A DNA stretch of 64,000 bases from Spirosoma oryzae (GTDB lineage Bacteria; Bacteroidota; Bacteroidia; Cytophagales; Spirosomataceae): positions 33,078 through 97,077 of the forward strand of contig NZ_PVTE01000021.1 in assembly GCF_003002825.1 (NCBI RefSeq), given 5' to 3'. The position numbers were made by a program, and so were the translations under genes. The notes beneath the pieces are model-generated. The model was not told the DNA's origin. It saw nothing but the letters and a program-made list of their open reading frames with translations, and did no database searches. This document shows positions 25,530-35,403 of this stretch, in pieces. Every line of letters begins with the position of its first letter. Position 1 is the stretch's first letter.

Positions 25530-27458
25530 TTAGTCGTTGTTCAGTGTCAGATTGCCGACCTTGTTGTAGCGAATTTCATCCTCGGCCAGCATCTGATTGA
25601 TCGTCTGCGTCAGCATCTCTTCGTTGGTCTGCGCAAAATAGTGAGCCAGTTGTTTGGGCGACACGCCGGGTCCATTGGCCAAGGCGACATAGGCGCGTAC
25701 TTCAGCCCGGACGGCAGCATCGGCCTGCTCCGCCTGCTTCTTTCGTTTCAGGCAATTGTCGCAAATACCGCAGCGGTCGTTGGTGCGTTCGCCGAAGTAA
25801 GCCTGTAACAGCCGGGTCCGGCACTGGGTCGGATGCTCAGTGTACAGAATGGCCGCGTTGACTTTGCGCAGGGCCTGCTCCCGCCGGCGTTTCAGTTCGG
25901 CCACGTCGATAGGAAGCGTAGGTGCATCATAGCGGGGCGTCAGAAACGTAAGCTGCGGTTTGTCTTTCTGCTTCTCATAGACAACGACATTGCGCTGATG
26001 CAGCGACTCCAGCATGGCAACGATCTCCGGCTGATTGATCAGAAACGTCCGCGCCAGTGTCGACTCGGAGATGGTGACGAAGTCGGTAAACAGTTCGCCA
26101 CCGTAGTAGCGTAGCAGCAGTTTCAGAAACGGATCGAGTTTGGGGTTCATCACCTGAAACTCGTACAGTTGCCGATTGTCCAGCGCCATCACCAGCCGCG
26201 ACGGGTGGAAATAGTTTTCGTTCAACTGAATCAGCCCTTCGAGTTGCAGTTGTTTCAGCGCGTAGTGCGTTTCGGTTGGCGGCAGGTCGTAGGTATGTGT
26301 GAAGGCGGCAATGTCGAAATCATAACTGTTGAATTGCCCCCCGCCGACCGGTACGGCTGTGTAGTTGGCCAGTGCCTGATACACGCGACGCAGCATCTCG
26401 ACCGGCTGATACACCTGCTCGGTACGTTGCCGTAGCTGCTCCAGATCGGCGGGTGCGTAGAGCATGACGGCATATGCTTTCTGCCCATCACGCCCGGCCC
26501 GGCCCGCTTCCTGGTAGTAGGCTTCGAGCGAATCGGGTACGTCGAGGTGAATGACCACGCGCACGTCAGGTTTGTCGATACCCATACCGAATGCATTGGT
26601 CGATACCATCACGCGGGTTTGGTTTTGCAGCCAGGCATCCTGTTTGGCGGTGCGCTCCTGCGTACTCAGACCCGCATGGTAAAAATCAGCTGACACCCCC
26701 TGTCGATTGAGCCAGTCGGCCATGCGCTGCGTTTGCCGACGGCTGCGTACGTACACGATGCCACAACCCGGCACCCGGCTCAGAATGCGTAATACCCGAT
26801 CTTCTTTCTGCTCGGTTTGCAGGACCGAGTACGACAGGTTGGGTCGGGCGAACGTTTGCCGGAAAACAAGCGGTGGCTGATCCTTGAGCGACCGGATGGC
26901 CAGCTTGTCGATGATATCATTCTGTACGTCGGGCGTAGCAGAGGCCGTCAAGGCAATCAGGGGCGCGTCGGGAATCAGCTCACGAAACTCAGCGATTTGC
27001 AGATACGGCGGTCGGAAGTCGTAACCCCAGGCCGATACGCAGTGGGCTTCATCGATGGCCAGCAGACAAACATTCATCTGCTTGACCCGCTCGATGACCA
27101 GTTCCGTCCGCAGCCGTTCGGGCGACAGGTACAGAAATTTGGTGTTGCCGTAGATACAGTTGTCGAGCGTCGTGTCGATCTCACGGTAGTGCATGCCCGC
27201 GTAAATCGCTGCCGCCGGAATCCCCCGCCGACGCAGCTGATCGACCTGATCTTTCATCAGCGCAATCAACGGCGTTACGACGATACAGACGCCTGGCATG
27301 GCCAGGGTCGGTACCTGAAAGCAGATCGATTTACCACCCCCGGTGGGCATCAGTACGAGCACATCCTGCCCGTCGAGTACAGCATTGACCACGTCTTCCT
27401 GCATGGGCCGGAAGGCGGAGTAACCCCAGAATTGCTGTAAAATTTGCCGAATGGTCAT
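25530..27458 (-). CDS. RecQ-type ATP-dependent DNA helicase
   Basis: 642 residues from the ATG at 27458 (MTIRQILQQFWGYSAFRPMQ), where the family normally begins. An in-frame extension to 27497 is not conserved. Motifs: Walker A MPTGGGKS, DEAH box in LLAIDEAHC, SATA, IVYVRSRRQT, and motif VI QEAGRAGRDG. The RecQ zinc site is CRTRLLQAYF with CGICDNC. There is no obvious HRDC domain, so it is the short form. It unwinds 3'-5' in recombination and repair. Bacteroidota often carry several RecQ proteins, so no number is assigned. Confidence 0.93.
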   Translation of the reverse strand: MTIRQILQQFWGYSAFRPMQEDVVNAVLDGQDVLVLMPTGGGKSICFQVPTLAMPGVCIVVTPLIALMKDQVDQLRRRGIPAAAIYAGMHYREIDTTLDNCIYGNTKFLYLSPERLRTELVIERVKQMNVCLLAIDEAHCVSAWGYDFRPPYLQIAEFRELIPDAPLIALTASATPDVQNDIIDKLAIRSLKDQPPLVFRQTFARPNLSYSVLQTEQKEDRVLRILSRVPGCGIVYVRSRRQTQRMADWLNRQGVSADFYHAGLSTQERTAKQDAWLQNQTRVMVSTNAFGMGIDKPDVRVVIHLDVPDSLEAYYQEAGRAGRDGQKAYAVMLYAPADLEQLRQRTEQVYQPVEMLRRVYQALANYTAVPVGGGQFNSYDFDIAAFTHTYDLPPTETHYALKQLQLEGLIQLNENYFHPSRLVMALDNRQLYEFQVMNPKLDPFLKLLLRYYGGELFTDFVTISESTLARTFLINQPEIVAMLESLHQRNVVVYEKQKDKPQLTFLTPRYDAPTLPIDVAELKRRREQALRKVNAAILYTEHPTQCRTRLLQAYFGERTNDRCGICDNCLKRKKQAEQADAAVRAEVRAYVALANGPGVSPKQLAHYFAQTNEEMLTQTINQMLAEDEIRYNKVGNLTLNND

Positions 27459-27787
27459 ACAAGGCTGATGGCTCAGCGAATTGCGATCGTTGTGCACCCG
27501 TTGCTAGCACGAAGGTACACACGGACACAGATAACCGGAATGTAACAACTGTCGTTCATGGCTGCGTTGAACAACGCTACGATTGATTCCCGCTTGCGCC
27601 AATCTGTACGCACGGGAAAGCCAACCCGCTATTCAATCAGAAAATGAACGTTAGAGCGGGTAGTAAGCTGCCTTTTTACGTTTCTGTACTTACCTTGAGC
27701 ATTGTCGCCCAGTACCGATTCGGGAAACGACTCACGCTGACAATCAGACTATAAGCAAACTCAATCGTTATTGACTACTACTTGTAC
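27459..27787. other. Divergent intergenic region with no recognised element
   Basis: About 330 bases between recQ and the secreted protease, transcribed away from each other. It must hold both promoters. I see only a weak TACGTTTC near 27677 that resembles a -7 element with one mismatch, and no structured RNA or small gene. Confidence 0.4.
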
Positions 27788-30451
27788 ATGCTAACACGCT
27801 CCTCGTCAACCGCCCGACGACTTTCCGTAGTCGGCTTCGTTCTCAGTATGCTGGTATTACTGGCTGGTATCGTACAGGCTCAGCCAAAATCACCCCAGCC
27901 GGGTCCGACTGACTATCGGCAGTTTGTTCGTTCCGTGCGCTCGTTTGAGGGGCCCAAGACAATCTGTTACGCCAGCGATCGAAACGAATTTACGCGGGTA
28001 CTGGCTCCCGAAGCCATTCGAAACCGGCTCAACAACCCCAACGCCCGTCAGGCTGCCAAAACGGCGAATTTTCTGGTTAGCTACACCGGCTTCACGGCTG
28101 AAGCACAACGGGCGTTTCAGCAGGCTGTCGATATCTGGGCGACACTGATCGTATCGCCGGTACCTATCCGGATCAAAGCAACCTGGTCATCGCTAAGTCC
28201 GGGCGTGCTGGGCTCCGCTGGTCCATCGACAGTACGCGTCGGTAGTGATGGGGTACAAAAGGCGCTCGGGATCTATCCTATTGCGTTGGCGGAGAAAATC
28301 GCCCGTCGCGAATTGAACGAACCCGACTCGTCGGACATCGACGCCAACTTTAGTCGTAATGTCAACTGGTATTACGGGCTGGATGGTATTACGCCCGCCG
28401 GGCAGTACGATCTGGTAACGGTGGTGCTCCACGAAATCGGGCATGGGCTGGGCTTTATCGGTTACTACGGTACCACCGGTACGACGGCTTCCTACCAGAC
28501 TCCCTACCCGGCGGTGTTCGACCATTTTGTGGAGGATAGCCAGGGCCGGAAACTGGTCGCCAATACCGACGCTTATCCGCTGGGGTCGAATGCGCTGTAT
28601 CGGCAGCTGACGGGCAATAATCTGTTCCTCAACGGGCCGGTGATGCAGCGTACGGTTCGGCAGCGGGCCAAACTGTACGCGCCGACGACCTTCAGTAAGG
28701 GGTCCAGTATTTATCACCTCGACGAGTCGACTTATCCGGCCAAAGACACCAATTCGCTGATGTCGCCACAGGTTGGTGCGGCCGAAGCCATTCACACACC
28801 CGGTCCGCTGGTGCTGAATTTTTTCTCGGATATCGAGTGGAAAACAACGTCGATCCTGCCCACACCGCTTGCTGACAGTGAAGACAGCCGCGACCTGGTT
28901 TTTCAGACGCGGGTAATCAGCGATACAACGTTGATAGCGGGATCGGTACGACTGTTTTACCGGAAAGGGCCGCCGACAGCTACCGATACCACCTACACCG
29001 CCGTTTCACCAACTGCCGTTGCTGGTGTCGCGGATACGTATGCTTATACCTTGCCGGCGTCGATCGCCCAGGGCGACGTCTGGTACTATTATCAGGCGCA
29101 GGACGCATCGGGCCGAACGTTCACCAGTCCCGGAAAAACACCCGCAGGCGTTCAACTGGCGTACCGAGTGCAGTCTGGCCCCGACCGGGTACCACCAATC
29201 ATCCGCTACAATCCCGACAAGAACTTCATCATCAACCCAGGCCTGACCGATTCGCTGGTCGTGCGTGCATACATCGCCGACGACCGGGCTGCTGGTGTCG
29301 GAAATGCGCAGCTGGAGTACCAGGTCAATGGAACCGCGCAGCCGTCAGTGACCTTACGCTACACGCAGTTTGTCGCCGGAGGGAGTGTGTATGATAGTGT
29401 ATATTATGGCCGTGTCGTGTTTCCGGCTAATCTGCTGAAAGCGGGGGACGTCGTTACATACCGCATTGTGGCGCGTGATTCGGCGCGGGCCCGGAACCAG
29501 GTAACTAGTCCGACGACGGGCGTTTACAGCCTGAGCGTTATCGCTCCGCAAGCGACGGTCGATCAGTATACAACCACGTTTGCCAGCACGACTGTCGCCA
29601 GTAATTTCGTGGGGTATCGATTCGGCATCAGTACGCCGAACGGGTTCTTGGATCCGGCGATTCACTCTGAACACCCGTATCAGAACGGGGCTAACTTTCG
29701 CTATGAAACCAACGCTGAATACGTTCTGCTGTCGCCAATTCGGGTGAAAAGTAATCCTGATAGTGCCAGTATTCGGTTTAACGAGATTGTGCTGGTCGAG
29801 CCGGGGGATGCCGGAAGCCGCTTCGGATCGGCCAACTTCTACGACTACGTCATCGTAGAAGGATCGGTCAACTACGGACGTACGTGGTTTCGACTGCTCG
29901 ACGGGTACGATTCACGCGATCAGTCGGACTGGCTAGCGGCTTATAACCGTAGTACGTCGACCGATCAGCTAACCGGCGAGACCAACTCAACTACGGTAGG
30001 CTCACCGAACCTGTTCAAACTCCGGGAGTTTTTTATTCCCACAACAGGCTATGTACGGGGGGGCGATCAGGTCATGATTCGATTCCGGCTGTTTGCCGAT
30101 CAGTTGTCGCATGGCTGGGGCTGGGCCATCGATAACCTACAGATTCAGGTACCACCTCCACCACCGGTACTGGCGACCGAACAGGGCCGCGATGGATCGT
30201 TCAACCTGTATCCGAACCCGGTCAGCAACGGATTGGTGCGAATCGACGCCGTCCTGACCAAAGCCGTTCCTGAAGCCAGAGTGACCGTAACGAATGCGAC
30301 GGGCCGAACGCTTCGGCAGCAGTCGGTGAACGTAAACGGACTGACAATCAACGAACAACTCGACCTGACAAACCTACCCGCCGGGCTGTATTTTGTTAAG
30401 CTGCAGGCTGGAGAAACGACGCTGACGCAGAAGCTGCTCATTGCGCGATAG
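27788..30451 (+). CDS. Secreted zinc metalloprotease-like protein with type IX secretion sorting tail
   Basis: 887 residues from the ATG at 27788; a TTG two codons upstream is less likely. A signal peptide at about 1-35 ends near GIVQAQP. A zinc motif HEIGHGLGF (H215, E216, H219) follows the LVTVVL strand, as in metzincin-type proteases. The middle (about 350-620) is beta-sandwich-like. The C-terminal 80 residues, from NLYPNPVSNGLVRIDAVL to LPAGLYFVKLQAGETTLTQK, form a T9SS type A sorting domain, so the protein is exported across the outer membrane and anchored or released. The natural substrate is unknown. Confidence 0.85.
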   Translation: MLTRSSSTARRLSVVGFVLSMLVLLAGIVQAQPKSPQPGPTDYRQFVRSVRSFEGPKTICYASDRNEFTRVLAPEAIRNRLNNPNARQAAKTANFLVSYTGFTAEAQRAFQQAVDIWATLIVSPVPIRIKATWSSLSPGVLGSAGPSTVRVGSDGVQKALGIYPIALAEKIARRELNEPDSSDIDANFSRNVNWYYGLDGITPAGQYDLVTVVLHEIGHGLGFIGYYGTTGTTASYQTPYPAVFDHFVEDSQGRKLVANTDAYPLGSNALYRQLTGNNLFLNGPVMQRTVRQRAKLYAPTTFSKGSSIYHLDESTYPAKDTNSLMSPQVGAAEAIHTPGPLVLNFFSDIEWKTTSILPTPLADSEDSRDLVFQTRVISDTTLIAGSVRLFYRKGPPTATDTTYTAVSPTAVAGVADTYAYTLPASIAQGDVWYYYQAQDASGRTFTSPGKTPAGVQLAYRVQSGPDRVPPIIRYNPDKNFIINPGLTDSLVVRAYIADDRAAGVGNAQLEYQVNGTAQPSVTLRYTQFVAGGSVYDSVYYGRVVFPANLLKAGDVVTYRIVARDSARARNQVTSPTTGVYSLSVIAPQATVDQYTTTFASTTVASNFVGYRFGISTPNGFLDPAIHSEHPYQNGANFRYETNAEYVLLSPIRVKSNPDSASIRFNEIVLVEPGDAGSRFGSANFYDYVIVEGSVNYGRTWFRLLDGYDSRDQSDWLAAYNRSTSTDQLTGETNSTTVGSPNLFKLREFFIPTTGYVRGGDQVMIRFRLFADQLSHGWGWAIDNLQIQVPPPPPVLATEQGRDGSFNLYPNPVSNGLVRIDAVLTKAVPEARVTVTNATGRTLRQQSVNVNGLTINEQLDLTNLPAGLYFVKLQAGETTLTQKLLIAR

Positions 30452-30470
30452 CCGCTGCCACAGGCGGGCC

Positions 30471-30514
30471 ACGGGGTCTTTACTACCGACGAAAACGGGT
30501 GGTAAAGACCCCGT
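30471..30514 (+). terminator. Terminator after the T9SS protease
   Basis: 17-base arms at 30471-30487 and 30498-30514 pair with one mismatch (ACGGGGTCTTTACTACC), loop of ten bases. T-rich sequence (GACTTTTTTA) follows slightly downstream. Confidence 0.7.
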
Positions 30515-30541
30515 TTCGTATATTGACTTTTTTATAGCCTA

Positions 30542-31819
30542 ATGCGCCAAAGCGTACTGTTCTTCCTGGTTCTTCTCACGGTCGGTTGTTCACCGGTCAG
30601 CCGTATTGCCCGTCTGGTACGGACAGACACTCGTTATACCGATCACCTGACTGGGGTTGCCCTGTACGATCCGGTCCGTCGGAAGGCGCTGATTCAGCAC
30701 AATGCCGATCAACTGTTTACGCCCGCGTCGAACACCAAGCTGCTGAGTTTTTACGCCGGGCTGTTGTATCTGCCCGATTCGTTACCCGCGCTGCGCTACA
30801 CGATTCAGAACGATTCGCTGATTTTCTGGGGAACTGGTAACCCCTTGCTCCTGCACCCCGTCCTGTCCGATACGAGTGTTCTGGCTTTTTTGCGAAATCG
30901 ACCGGAGACACTCGTTTTCTCCCCAGTCAACTATACCGGGCCGCGCTTCGGTGCGGGCTGGGCCTGGGACGATTACAACGACGATTACTCTGCCGAATTA
31001 GCCCAGCTACCTGTCTACGGAAACGTTGCGGCCTTTCGTCGGTCAGGTGCTAATGATCGTTTGCCAGTCAGTCCGGCATTGTTTGCGGATAGTATGCTCG
31101 TCGACACGGTTCGGCGAACGGGTATCCGGCGGGACGAGTTCAGAAATCGGTTTCGGTTGTCGACCGCGCCAGTCAATCGGCAGGAAGTTCCGTTTCGGTG
31201 GTCGCCCGAGCTGGCTACCCGTCTGCTGGCCGATACGCTACATCGGGCGGTAGCCATACTGGCGCGTCCGATGCCAGCAGGTACAAGATTGTTGCGGGGC
31301 TGGCCCGCCGATTCGCTCTACAAGCGGATGCTGCACGTAAGCGATAATCAGTTCGCCGAACAGATCCTGTTTATGGCATCGGCCGAGCAGGGGCATCCGC
31401 AACTCGATCCGGCGCGTGTACGCAGGCAGGTGGTCGACAGTGTGCTGCATTATGCGGGTACGAAGGCGCGCTGGGTCGATGGCTCGGGCCTGTCGCGCTA
31501 CAATCTGTTCACGCCCAACGTGTTCATCGACTTGTTGGGAAAGATACAGGCGAAAGTGCCGCAGCAACGGCTATTGACCCTACTGCCGGCGGCTGGTCAA
31601 TCCGGGACGTTGCGCAGCGTAGGCGATCGGCAGCAAACGCCTTACATCTGGGCCAAGTCCGGGTCGATGACGGGTGTGTACAACCTGAGCGGCTACCTGC
31701 AAACCCGCCGGGGCCGATTACTGTATTTCAGTGTGATGAACAACAATTTCAGCCAGTCGGTCAGTGAGATACGCAAGCGAACGGCCGAGCTGCTCCGGCA
31801 GATTCACGAGCGGCTGTAA
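30542..31819 (+). CDS. dacB: D-alanyl-D-alanine carboxypeptidase/endopeptidase (S13, PBP4-type), lipoprotein
   Basis: 425 residues. The start MRQSVLFFLVLLTVGC is a lipoprotein signal with the lipid-acceptor Cys at 16. The penicillin-binding motifs are in order: SNTK (S63-K66, in TPASNTKLLS), SDN in MLHVSDNQFAEQ, and KSG in IWAKSGSMTGVYN. It trims or cuts peptidoglycan cross-links in the periplasm. Shorter than many PBP4 proteins, with the inserted domain reduced. Only 90 bases after the protease gene but separated by a terminator. Confidence 0.9.
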   Translation: MRQSVLFFLVLLTVGCSPVSRIARLVRTDTRYTDHLTGVALYDPVRRKALIQHNADQLFTPASNTKLLSFYAGLLYLPDSLPALRYTIQNDSLIFWGTGNPLLLHPVLSDTSVLAFLRNRPETLVFSPVNYTGPRFGAGWAWDDYNDDYSAELAQLPVYGNVAAFRRSGANDRLPVSPALFADSMLVDTVRRTGIRRDEFRNRFRLSTAPVNRQEVPFRWSPELATRLLADTLHRAVAILARPMPAGTRLLRGWPADSLYKRMLHVSDNQFAEQILFMASAEQGHPQLDPARVRRQVVDSVLHYAGTKARWVDGSGLSRYNLFTPNVFIDLLGKIQAKVPQQRLLTLLPAAGQSGTLRSVGDRQQTPYIWAKSGSMTGVYNLSGYLQTRRGRLLYFSVMNNNFSQSVSEIRKRTAELLRQIHERL

Positions 31820-31865
31820 GAAGCTGAAGCCCGCGTTAGTACTTAGTGTGGCCTTCATAGAATAC

Positions 31866-31893
31866 CAGTGGTGTCGGGGACCCGACACCACTG
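31866..31893. repeat. Compact palindrome
   Basis: CAGTGGTGTCGGG and CCCGACACCACTG are perfect 13-base arms separated by two bases. It lies between convergent dacB and permease genes and could serve as a bidirectional terminator, but there is no T-run. A distinct sequence family from the other inverted repeats in the window. Confidence 0.75.
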
Positions 31894-31968
31894 TAACCAA
31901 TACAGTGTGGAGTACCGATAACGCATTTGAATTTATCCCGTCCGAAAAACAAGGCCTAATAAGATCAA

Positions 31969-33270
31969 CTACCGTTTGATGAATTGGTATGTCGGATAGC
32001 TGATGACGATGAAGCCCAGCGCGTACAGGCTACTCGAAAAATCGCCGATGACAACGCCCACCAGAAAGGCGAGCGAAGCGACAAGCAACGTCCAGGTCGA
32101 AACGGGATAGCCCCAGGCCCGGACCGGTCGCGACAGATCGGGCTCGGTTTGGCGCAGCCGAATCAGCGACGCAAAGCCAGACGCATAGCAAAGGACGAAG
32201 AAGAACGTCGCAATGTCCGACAGCTTGCTGTATGTATTCGTCAGAATCAGCAGAATGGACGTGCCGGCTGTCAGGGCTACTGCGTAGGCGGGCGTACCGC
32301 CTGTATTGACGTAGGTGACGAAACGAAAAAACAAGCCGTCGCGACCCATGGCGAAGATGACGCGCGGATTGAACATGATCTGGGCGTTGATGATGCCCAT
32401 AATCGATACCATCAGCAGCAGCGTTACCACCTTGGCACTACCCGGCCCGAACAGTGCCTGCACCGCATCGGCTGCCGCCAGTTTTGACCCGGCCAGTTGC
32501 TGCACGGGCAGCACATACAGCAGCGCCAGGTTGACCAGCACGTAAATACCGATAATCAGTAACACACCGCTGACCATCGACCGGGGTAGGTTCCGGCTGG
32601 GGTCGACGTCTTCCTCGGCAAAATAAGCCGCAGTGTGCCAGCCATCGTACGTGTAAAAAACCGACTGCAGCGCAGCCAGGATACCTAACCACAGGCCATT
32701 TTCGGCGATGGGGCGGGTAAGTTCGGGTGACGGAGTGGAATGCGTGGGCGTTACGACGAAACAGACAACAACGAATGCCAGCAGGCCGGCGGCTTTCAGG
32801 ACGCTCATCACCTCCTGCGCCCGACTGGCCGACTTCACCCCCAGCCAGTGAAAGGCCACGAACAGAAGCAAAATACCAATGGCAACCGGCTTTTCGTAGC
32901 CGACCAGCGCGGGAATCAACACACCCAGGTACTCGCTCATCACCGACGCACCGAACGCCATGGCCGCAACGCTGCCCAGCCAGCTACTGACGCCAATCAG
33001 GAAGCCTGCATAGTTGCCAAACGCGCGACGGGCGTAGACGTACCAGGCCCCCGCACTCGGCAGCATCGTACCCAGTTCGATGACCGACAGCGACCCGATC
33101 AGCGCGTATACACCCACCAACAACCAGACCGCAATAATCAATGTCGGGTCGCCAATATCCTGCGCAATCGGGCCGGGCTTTCGGAGAATACCCGTACCGA
33201 TGGTACCACCAATCGTAACGGCAATACCGAAACCGACGCCGAGTAATTTCTTAAGTTGCTGCTGGGCCAT
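31969..33270 (-). CDS. APC-family amino acid permease
   Basis: 433 residues with about 12 hydrophobic segments. The first helix carries the APC substrate signature (GIAVTIGGTIGTGILRKPGP), and the conserved cytoplasmic region ASRAQEVMSVLKAAGL follows. FFAEED-like AAYFAEEDVDPSRNLPRSM matches the APC consensus. It imports or exchanges amino acids across the inner membrane; the substrate is not readable. Divergent from crcB. Confidence 0.9.
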   Translation of the reverse strand: MAQQQLKKLLGVGFGIAVTIGGTIGTGILRKPGPIAQDIGDPTLIIAVWLLVGVYALIGSLSVIELGTMLPSAGAWYVYARRAFGNYAGFLIGVSSWLGSVAAMAFGASVMSEYLGVLIPALVGYEKPVAIGILLLFVAFHWLGVKSASRAQEVMSVLKAAGLLAFVVVCFVVTPTHSTPSPELTRPIAENGLWLGILAALQSVFYTYDGWHTAAYFAEEDVDPSRNLPRSMVSGVLLIIGIYVLVNLALLYVLPVQQLAGSKLAAADAVQALFGPGSAKVVTLLLMVSIMGIINAQIMFNPRVIFAMGRDGLFFRFVTYVNTGGTPAYAVALTAGTSILLILTNTYSKLSDIATFFFVLCYASGFASLIRLRQTEPDLSRPVRAWGYPVSTWTLLVASLAFLVGVVIGDFSSSLYALGFIVISYPTYQFIKR

Positions 33271-33309
33271 GTCGTACGGGAGAAGGGGGTAGGTGAACTA
33301 CAATGATAG

Positions 33310-33360
33310 CGAAAAAGGCCCTCTGTCAAGCCGTAGCGTCGACAGGGTGGGGCTTTTTCG
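33310..33360 (+). other. Imperfect hairpin upstream of crcB
   Basis: CGAAAAAG (33310-33317) pairs with CTTTTTCG (33353-33360), and an inner CTGTC/GACAG stem is separated by mismatches. It lies just before the putative -7 element. Fluoride riboswitches often precede crcB, but the conserved crcB-motif bases are not seen here. Confidence 0.4.
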
Positions 33361-33368
33361 TAAGTTTG
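33361..33368 (+). promoter_or_regulatory. Putative -7 promoter element of crcB
   Basis: TAAGTTTG matches TAnnTTTG exactly and ends five bases before the crcB ATG. If real, the mRNA would have almost no 5' leader. No TTG is seen at the expected upstream distance. Confidence 0.4.
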
Positions 33369-33373
33369 CTTAC

Positions 33374-33763
33374 ATGAGAGCCTTATTGACGCATCCGTAT
33401 TTGTTGGTGATGGCTGGTGGCAGCGCAGGAAGCTTACTGCGCTACGGCATCGGGCGAATCGTACCACCGACGCTGGCAGGTATGCCGTTCCCACTGGCCA
33501 TTTTGCTGATAAACATTGGGGCGAGTGCGTTGCTGGGCCTGGTCGCCGGCTGGGTCGTCGGACGAACGTCGGGCGAGGAGGTAAGGCTGCTGGTGGGCGT
33601 GGGCTTCTGCGGAGGACTAAGCACCTTCTCTAGTTTCAGCTACGACACGGCGGTATTGCTACAGAACGGCCGTGTCGGTACTGCTTTACTCAACATCGGC
33701 CTGAACGTCATTCTCTGTCTGCTGGGGTCCGTCGGTGGCCTGACGCTTGGTTCTAAACTCTGA
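33374..33763 (+). CDS. crcB: Fluoride ion channel/exporter CrcB (Fluc)
   Basis: 129 residues from the ATG at 33374 (MRALLTHPYLLVMAGGSAGS); a longer frame adds a soluble, non-conserved head. Four transmembrane helices. The signature GGSAGSLLRYGIGR and the pore motif GFCGGLSTFSSFSYD with its Phe/Ser residues are intact. As a dual-topology dimer it lets fluoride leave the cell. Three bases separate its stop from the next gene. Confidence 0.95.
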   Translation: MRALLTHPYLLVMAGGSAGSLLRYGIGRIVPPTLAGMPFPLAILLINIGASALLGLVAGWVVGRTSGEEVRLLVGVGFCGGLSTFSSFSYDTAVLLQNGRVGTALLNIGLNVILCLLGSVGGLTLGSKL

Positions 33764-33766
33764 CTT

Positions 33767-35266
33767 ATGATTCAACGCCAGTCGCCACCGCTGATTCCGG
33801 TACGTGTAGCTCATTGGGGGCTGGTTCTTTTTCTGCTCATGGCAACAACCGTAACAGCTTCGGCTCAGGACATGGCGCGTCGGCTTCACGATGCGCACGA
33901 AACGTATAAAGAACAGACGCTTACTCATCGGCGCTTTAAACACCGGGACGTGGTAACGCTGCTCGATTTACTCCGCGATCAGGCCCCACTGACCATCAGC
34001 CAGGTTGGCGAGTCGCTGGAAAAGCGGGCTATTTACCAGGTTAAGGCTGGTACCGGACCGGTCAACGTGCTGCTTTGGTCGCAGATGCATGGCGATGAAG
34101 CAACCGCGACGATGGCCCTGTTCGATATCTTTCACTTCCTGACAGCCTCCGGTGATGAATTCGACAGCCTCCGCCAGACAATCCTGACAAAGCTGACGCT
34201 CTATTCCGTGCCGATGCTTAATCCCGACGGGGCCGAGCGGTTTCAGCGCCGGACGGCCAGCGATATCGATATGAACCGCGATGCGCTGCGGTTGCAGACA
34301 CCGGAAGGCCGACTCCTGAAACAACTACAGCAGACATTGAAACCGCTGGTTGGCTTCAACCTGCACGATCAGAATCCACGCTATAGTGTTGGGACTAGTG
34401 GCCGGCAGGCAGTGGTATCGTTTCTGGCAACGGCTTATAATCAGGCCCGGTCCGTGAACGACGTGCGCCGGCGGTCCATGCAACTGATTGCGGGTATGAA
34501 CCGGACATTGCAGCAGTTCATACCGGGGCAGGTAGCGCGTTTCGACGATGAGTTTGAACCCCGTGCGTTTGGCGATAACATTCAGAAGTGGGGTACCACG
34601 CTGGTGCTGATCGAGTCCGGCGGCTGGAAAGATGATCCGGAGAAAATGAACATCCGCCGGTTAAACTTCGTCGCCATACTGACGGCCTTGCAGGCGATTG
34701 CCGAGGAAACGTACACGCAGGAAAGTACGGACGAGTACGTCAGTATTCCCGAAAATAGCCGTAACCTGTTCGACGTGCTGATCCGCAACGCGACGATCGT
34801 CCGCAGCGGAAAACCCATTCGTGTCGACGTAGGCATCAATCGCTATGAAGTAAACACGGACGATGCTCGTTCCTACACCTACAAAAGCGAGATCGAAGAC
34901 ATCGGCGATTTGTCGACGTTCAGCGGACTGGACGAAATCGATGCGACTGGCCTTACCCTGACGGCGGCCAATGTGCAGAGCCTGACCGCTGCATCGACCG
35001 ATGAGCTGGCGCAATTAAACGTCGATTCCCTGCGCGAAGCGGGTACGTTACTGGTCCGTGCATCGGTGGCTGGTCGACAGGTGCTGGCCGGGCAGCCACT
35101 GCACCTGTTGCGCGCCGGGAAAGTACCGGCGCGACCATTGGCTGTGGGGCAGGTTCCGACCTTCCTACTCAAGGATGGTGACCGAATTCGCTACTGGTTT
35201 GTCAATGGTTTCTGGTTTTCCGACAGGCCGGGACCGGGCTGGGAGCGTAGCAGCATTACCGAATAA
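33767..35266 (+). CDS. M14-family metallopeptidase (zinc carboxypeptidase-like), exported
   Basis: 499 residues with an N-terminal signal (about 1-36, ending VTASAQDM). Zinc ligands: His and Glu in SQMHGDEATATMA, later His in GFNLHDQNPRYS. Substrate-binding NPDGAERFQRRTASDIDMNRD. Catalytic Glu in LVLIESGGWKDD. This is the M14 peptidase fold with a C-terminal beta extension. Probably periplasmic peptide or peptidoglycan-peptide trimming. The close link to crcB suggests one transcript rather than a common function. Confidence 0.88.
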   Translation: MIQRQSPPLIPVRVAHWGLVLFLLMATTVTASAQDMARRLHDAHETYKEQTLTHRRFKHRDVVTLLDLLRDQAPLTISQVGESLEKRAIYQVKAGTGPVNVLLWSQMHGDEATATMALFDIFHFLTASGDEFDSLRQTILTKLTLYSVPMLNPDGAERFQRRTASDIDMNRDALRLQTPEGRLLKQLQQTLKPLVGFNLHDQNPRYSVGTSGRQAVVSFLATAYNQARSVNDVRRRSMQLIAGMNRTLQQFIPGQVARFDDEFEPRAFGDNIQKWGTTLVLIESGGWKDDPEKMNIRRLNFVAILTALQAIAEETYTQESTDEYVSIPENSRNLFDVLIRNATIVRSGKPIRVDVGINRYEVNTDDARSYTYKSEIEDIGDLSTFSGLDEIDATGLTLTAANVQSLTAASTDELAQLNVDSLREAGTLLVRASVAGRQVLAGQPLHLLRAGKVPARPLAVGQVPTFLLKDGDRIRYWFVNGFWFSDRPGPGWERSSITE

Positions 35267-35403
35267 ACGAGTTATTAAAAACAGAGTCACCGAACAAAAT
35301 AGAGAAAATAAAGATTAAAACAGAATTAAATACTAAGTCACTAGAATATTGTTAAATTATTGACTGTAAGCGCATTAAAAACTTATTAATTGATAATTGA
35401 CCC

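Noticed and set aside
33271..33373. Fluoride riboswitch before crcB
   Set aside because: The conserved crcB-motif bases are not present; only an imperfect hairpin and a possible -7 element are seen.
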